Shown here: positions 61,320-64,000 of the stretch, piece after piece | Numbering within the stretch: the first letter of the stretch is position 1 | Layout: the number at the start of each line of letters is the position of its first letter | Assembly: GCF_023715325.1 (NCBI RefSeq) | Contig: NZ_JAMBNX010000010.1 | Location: 90,302-154,301, forward strand | Length of the DNA stretch: 64,000 nucleotides | Reading direction: 5' to 3' | Origin: Agromyces mediolanus | Lineage (GTDB): Bacteria; Actinomycetota; Actinomycetes; Actinomycetales; Microbacteriaceae | The notes under the pieces: model-generated | What the model saw: only the letters and a program-made list of their open reading frames with translations | Told to the model about the DNA's origin: nothing | The model's database searches: none | Translations under genes and position numbers: made by a program

Positions 61320-61338
61320 TATCGATTGTCAATCGATA
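61320..61338. promoter_or_regulatory. Perfect 19-bp palindrome at the DUF2975-XRE promoter
   Basis: TATCGATTGTCAATCGATA, nine-base arms around one base, 23 bp upstream of the DUF2975 start. On the minus strand the centre contains a perfect TTGACA -35 box, so binding would block RNA polymerase. A related ATCGATA half-site lies at 61300-61306. Confidence 0.8.
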
Positions 61339-61368
61339 TGGCCGGATGACTGGACTCAGAGTTCTCTT

Positions 61369-61385
61369 GGATACAAGTTGTATCC
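61369..61385. promoter_or_regulatory. Perfect 17-bp palindrome upstream of dsbA-like gene
   Basis: GGATACAAGTTGTATCC, eight-base arms around one G, ending eight bases before the ATG of the thioredoxin-fold gene. The TTGTATAC-type symmetry is common for GntR-family sites, and a GntR gene follows this operon. Confidence 0.65.
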
Positions 61386-61393
61386 TGGCCCGG

Positions 61394-62275
61394 ATGTCCA
61401 AGACGCCGCCCGAGAATCCCGCTCAGCCCGCCGCCACCGCCACCGCGAAGTCCGCCACCGCGAAGTCCGCCACCGGCCCCGGTCACGCCACCTCGCACGC
61501 CGCGGGGCTCGAGCGGCGGCTGCGCCGCTCCCGCATCCTGAACGTCGTGCTCGGAGCGCTCGCCGCGTTCCTCGCCGTCGTCGTCATCGCGCAGGCCCTG
61601 CCGGGATCGACGGGAAGCGCCGCGGCCGGCCCGGCAGCGAGCAGCGACGCACCCGCGGCGGGCGCGCCCGCCGGCGGCCAGAACCCGGAGAACCCGGCGA
61701 TCGCCAAGCGCGACCCCGACGACCCCTTCGCGATCGGCAGCGTCGACGCGCCGATCGTGCTCGTCGAATGGGCCGACTTCCGCTGCCCGTTCTGCGCCGT
61801 CTTCATGAACGACACGATGCCGGTCATCCTCGACGAGTACGTCGACGCCGGGCTCGTGCGCTACGAGTTCCGCGACGTCGCGTTCTTCGGCGACGAGTCG
61901 ACCGACGCCGCCGTCGCCGCGCGCGCCGCCGGCGAACAGGGGCGCTTCCCCGAATACCTCACCGCCCTCTACGCCGCCGCGCCCGAGTCCGGCCACCCCG
62001 ACATGCCCCGCGAGAAGCTCATCGGCTTCGCCGAGACCGCCGGCGTCCCCGACCTCGCCCGCTTCGAGGCCGACCTCGACCGACCGGAACTCCGCAAGGC
62101 CGTCGCGCAGAGCACCGCCGACGCGCAGGCGCTCGGCGTCACGAGCGTGCCCTTCTTCGTCGTGGGCAGCCAGGCGATGGCGGGCGCGCAGCCGGTCGAC
62201 GCCTTCCGCCAGTTCCTCGACGCCCGGCTCGTCGAGGCCGGCGTCGACGCCCCCGGGGCCGGCCAGGCGCGCTGA
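61394..62275 (+). CDS. DsbA-like membrane-anchored thiol-disulphide oxidoreductase
   Basis: A 293-residue DsbA-family protein. A Lys/Ala/Thr-rich cytoplasmic head with repeated AKSAT precedes one membrane helix at about 50-72, an Ala/Gly-rich linker, and the thioredoxin-fold domain with VEWADFRCPFCAVF (redox pair at about 131-134), a helical insert, and cis-Pro TSVPFFVVG. It would introduce or shuffle disulphides in exported proteins. GTG of the CcdA-like gene follows after two bases, so the pair forms a redox relay. Confidence 0.9.
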   Translation: MSKTPPENPAQPAATATAKSATAKSATGPGHATSHAAGLERRLRRSRILNVVLGALAAFLAVVVIAQALPGSTGSAAAGPAASSDAPAAGAPAGGQNPENPAIAKRDPDDPFAIGSVDAPIVLVEWADFRCPFCAVFMNDTMPVILDEYVDAGLVRYEFRDVAFFGDESTDAAVAARAAGEQGRFPEYLTALYAAAPESGHPDMPREKLIGFAETAGVPDLARFEADLDRPELRKAVAQSTADAQALGVTSVPFFVVGSQAMAGAQPVDAFRQFLDARLVEAGVDAPGAGQAR

Positions 62276-62277
62276 CC

Positions 62278-63144
62278 GTGGAACTCGGCCTCGCGGGTGC
62301 GCTCGTCGGCGGCATCCTGACCTTGCTGAGCCCCTGCTCGGTGATGCTGCTCCCCGCGTTCTTCGCGTACGCGTTCACCACGCCCGGTCGCTTGATGACC
62401 CGCACGGGCGTGTTCTACCTGGGGCTCGTGACCACGCTCGTGCCGATCGGGGTGCTCGCGGGCACGGTCGGCGCCTTCGTGAGCGCCAACCGGGTGCTGC
62501 TCGTGACGATCGCCGCGGTCGTCGTGATCGTGCTGGGCCTCGTGCAGCTCATCGGCATCCCGCTGCCCGCGTTCACCCGGGCGCAGCCGGGCGACGTCGG
62601 CTCGATCACGTCCGTGTACCTGCTCGGCACGGTCTACGGCGTCGCCGGGATCTGCGCCGGGCCGGTGCTCGGCTCGGTGCTCGCCCTCGCGGCGCTCGGC
62701 GGCAGCCCCCTGCAGGGCGGCGTCGCGCTCGCGGTGTTCGCGTTCGGCATGACGGTGCCGCTGTTCGTGCTCGCGTTCGCGTGGTCCCGGTCAGCATGGG
62801 TGCGCCGGCTCGTGCGGCCGCGCACGGTGCGCATCGGCCGCTGGACGAACACGTGGACGCAGATCGTCGCGGGCCTGCTCGGGATCGGCATCGGTGTGCT
62901 GCTGCTCGTCACCGACGGCACCGCCGCCCTCGGCGGCGTGCTCGGGGCGACCGCGCAGTTCGAGCTCGAGGCATCCGCGCTCCGGCTCACCTCCGCGGTG
63001 CCCGACCTCGCGGTCGCGGGCCTCGCGATCGCGGTACTCCTCGGCGCCTGGCTGCTGCACCGTCGGAATCGACGACGGGCGGATGCCTCGGCCGGCGCCC
63101 CGGCGAACGTCGTCGCCGCAGGAGACGACGGACCGCTCGACTGA
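62278..63144 (+). CDS. CcdA-like transmembrane electron carrier
   Basis: A 288-residue membrane protein of the CcdA/DsbD-beta family, which passes electrons from cytoplasmic thioredoxin to exported thiols. The first helix has LLSPCSVMLLPAFFAYAF with the conserved Pro-Cys, and the later helix GTVYGVAGICAGPVLGS has the second Cys. About seven to eight helices; a long C-terminal extension after residue 180 adds helices beyond the minimal family. GTG 62278 is the start. Coupled to the DsbA-like gene. Confidence 0.88.
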   Translation: MELGLAGALVGGILTLLSPCSVMLLPAFFAYAFTTPGRLMTRTGVFYLGLVTTLVPIGVLAGTVGAFVSANRVLLVTIAAVVVIVLGLVQLIGIPLPAFTRAQPGDVGSITSVYLLGTVYGVAGICAGPVLGSVLALAALGGSPLQGGVALAVFAFGMTVPLFVLAFAWSRSAWVRRLVRPRTVRIGRWTNTWTQIVAGLLGIGIGVLLLVTDGTAALGGVLGATAQFELEASALRLTSAVPDLAVAGLAIAVLLGAWLLHRRNRRRADASAGAPANVVAAGDDGPLD

Positions 63145-63197
63145 CGCATCCGCCCCGGACGGATGCATCGAACGCCCCCGCACGCGATGATGGGTGG

Positions 63198-63839
63198 ATG
63201 CCCACCCCGGAGAGCGCCGCGCTCCGCGCCCACGCCGCCATCCGCGGAGCGATTCTCGACGGCCGGCATCGTCCGGGCGAGATGCTCAGCGAGAACGAGC
63301 TCGCTCAGCGGCTCGGCATGAGCCGCACCCCGGTGCGGTCCGCGCTCACCCGGCTGCAGGACGAGGGCTGGATCACGATCTACCCGAACCGCGGTGCACT
63401 CGTGAGGGCGCTCAGCGACCGTGAGATCGCCGAGCTCGCCGATGCCCGGCTGATCCTGGAGGCGATGGGCGTGCAACGGGCGACGTCCCAGGTGCGCCGG
63501 GCGCTGGCGGACCGCCTCGAGCCGGAGCTCGACGCGCAGCGTGCCGCGCTGCTCGCGCGCGACCTGGACGGCTTCGTGACGCTCACGATCGCCTTCCACC
63601 GCTCCTTCGTCGAGGCGTCGGGCAATGCGGTGCTCGCCGAGGTCGCCGGCCGGCTGACCGACCGGCAACGGCTGTTGCTGAGCGCGCACCGCGAGACGCT
63701 CTTCGAGCGGGTCGAGGAGACCGTGGCCGAGCATCGCGCGCTCGTCGAGCGGCTGCGGGCCGACGATCCGGCCGGCTTCGCGGCGGTGCTGCGCCGCCAC
63801 CTCACGGACACGCACGGCCCCGAGCTCGGTCCGGTCTGA
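63198..63839 (+). CDS. GntR-family (FadR/FCD) regulator
   Basis: A 213-residue GntR regulator. The winged helix at about 10-72 has IRGAILDGRHRPGEMLSENELAQRLGMSRTPVRSAL and GWITIYPNRGALVR; the helical FCD domain covers about 85-205 with IAFHRSFVEASGN and EHRALVERL. ATG 63198 follows GGTGG only weakly. The palindrome upstream of the dsbA-like gene is of GntR style, so it may control that operon, though FCD regulators usually sense carboxylic acids. Confidence 0.9.
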   Translation: MPTPESAALRAHAAIRGAILDGRHRPGEMLSENELAQRLGMSRTPVRSALTRLQDEGWITIYPNRGALVRALSDREIAELADARLILEAMGVQRATSQVRRALADRLEPELDAQRAALLARDLDGFVTLTIAFHRSFVEASGNAVLAEVAGRLTDRQRLLLSAHRETLFERVEETVAEHRALVERLRADDPAGFAAVLRRHLTDTHGPELGPV

Positions 63840-63943
63840 CGCGCCCGCGCTCGCCCTCGCCTGCCCCGCTCGCGCTCGCCCGGCCCCGCTCGCGCTCGCC
63901 CTCGCCTGCCCCGCCTCGCGCTCGCCCCGCATCCCCCGTTCCC
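63840..63943. repeat. CGCTCGCCC low-complexity repeat
   Basis: Imperfect CGCTCGCCCTCGCCTGCCC units fill the gap after the GntR gene. No gene. Confidence 0.7.
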
Positions 63944-64000
63944 CGAGGGGGTCACTTTCCGACATTCGCTCCGCCTGAGAGCGCAGCGCATGTCGGAAAG
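63944..64000. repeat. Dispersed hairpin element, copy 2 (cut by window end)
   Basis: Starts CGAGGGGGTCACTTTCCGAC; CTTTCCGACAT-CGCT-CGC pairs with GCGCAGCGCATGTCGGAAAG at the very end of the window around a six-base loop. The outer arm (GACCCCC...) should lie beyond 64000. It resembles copy 1 at 59951-60028. Confidence 0.85.

Overview
The window is very GC-rich DNA with short intergenic spaces, many four-base ATGA gene overlaps and GTG/TTG starts. Gene families such as DUF222/HNH proteins, DUF805, PLDc_N, ABC-F, ROK regulators and a CIRCE-less, HAIR-type heat-shock operator point to a high-GC actinobacterium, most likely of the Microbacteriaceae (Agromyces, Leucobacter or Microbacterium type). 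This is inferred from style and gene content; no rRNA or marker gene is present to settle the genus. No tRNA, rRNA, CRISPR array, transposase or integrase was seen.

Layout, left to right. 1-4381: a nitrogen-compound cluster (cyclase-family hydrolase, NCS1 transporter, SnoaL-like protein, ureohydrolase) read leftwards, with a divergent XRE-cupin regulator. 4382-7265: a DUF222/HNH protein with a Gly-His tract, then GyrI-like and membrane proteins. 7331-10209: an XRE-cupin regulator divergent from two flavoenzymes across a clear palindrome. 10296-12371: ribokinase and a divergent LacI regulator sharing a palindromic operator. 12541-23688: a catabolic block of ROK repressor, M81 metallopeptidase, oligopeptide-type ABC importer, CutC-like protein and ROK kinase, interrupted by about 1 kb of tandem repeats. 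24073-30967: housekeeping and small hypothetical genes (VOC, PNPOx-like, Nudix/CoA, EEP, PadR, DUF805, NYN-like).

30968-39503 is the most accessory-looking part: lower-GC genes (exported proteins, TlpA-like lipoprotein, LuxR regulator, an orphan P-loop ATPase) lie around a ClpC-like unfoldase. Two separate sequences, the 3' end plus terminator of the clp gene and the 5' end of a small membrane-protein gene, each occur twice in an interleaved A-B-A-B order, which records a past duplication or integration. 39654-45136: LysR regulator, HipBA toxin-antitoxin with an operator array, DMT transporter and an ABC-F ATPase whose 3' end overlaps the transporter. 45238-53594: exported and membrane proteins, an MFS drug exporter and two related mini-proteins. 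53704-59033: a nucleoside-hydrolase/sugar ABC importer operon with a divergent LacI regulator and matching operators. 59350-64000: PhnB-like protein, DUF2975/XRE pair, DsbA-CcdA pair, GntR regulator, and two copies of a hairpin-forming dispersed element, the second cut by the window end.

Functionally the window is dominated by uptake and use of nitrogenous or sugar-containing compounds (ureohydrolase/NCS1; oligopeptide-type importer with ROK/CutC/M81; nucleoside hydrolase importer feeding ribose to ribokinase), each with its own one-component regulator and a recognisable palindromic site. The unusual content is in the repeats: 163-bp and 41-bp tandem repeats sharing GCGCCACTT, in-frame palindromes in the clp gene, hairpin elements, and an over-frequent GGATGCC heptamer.
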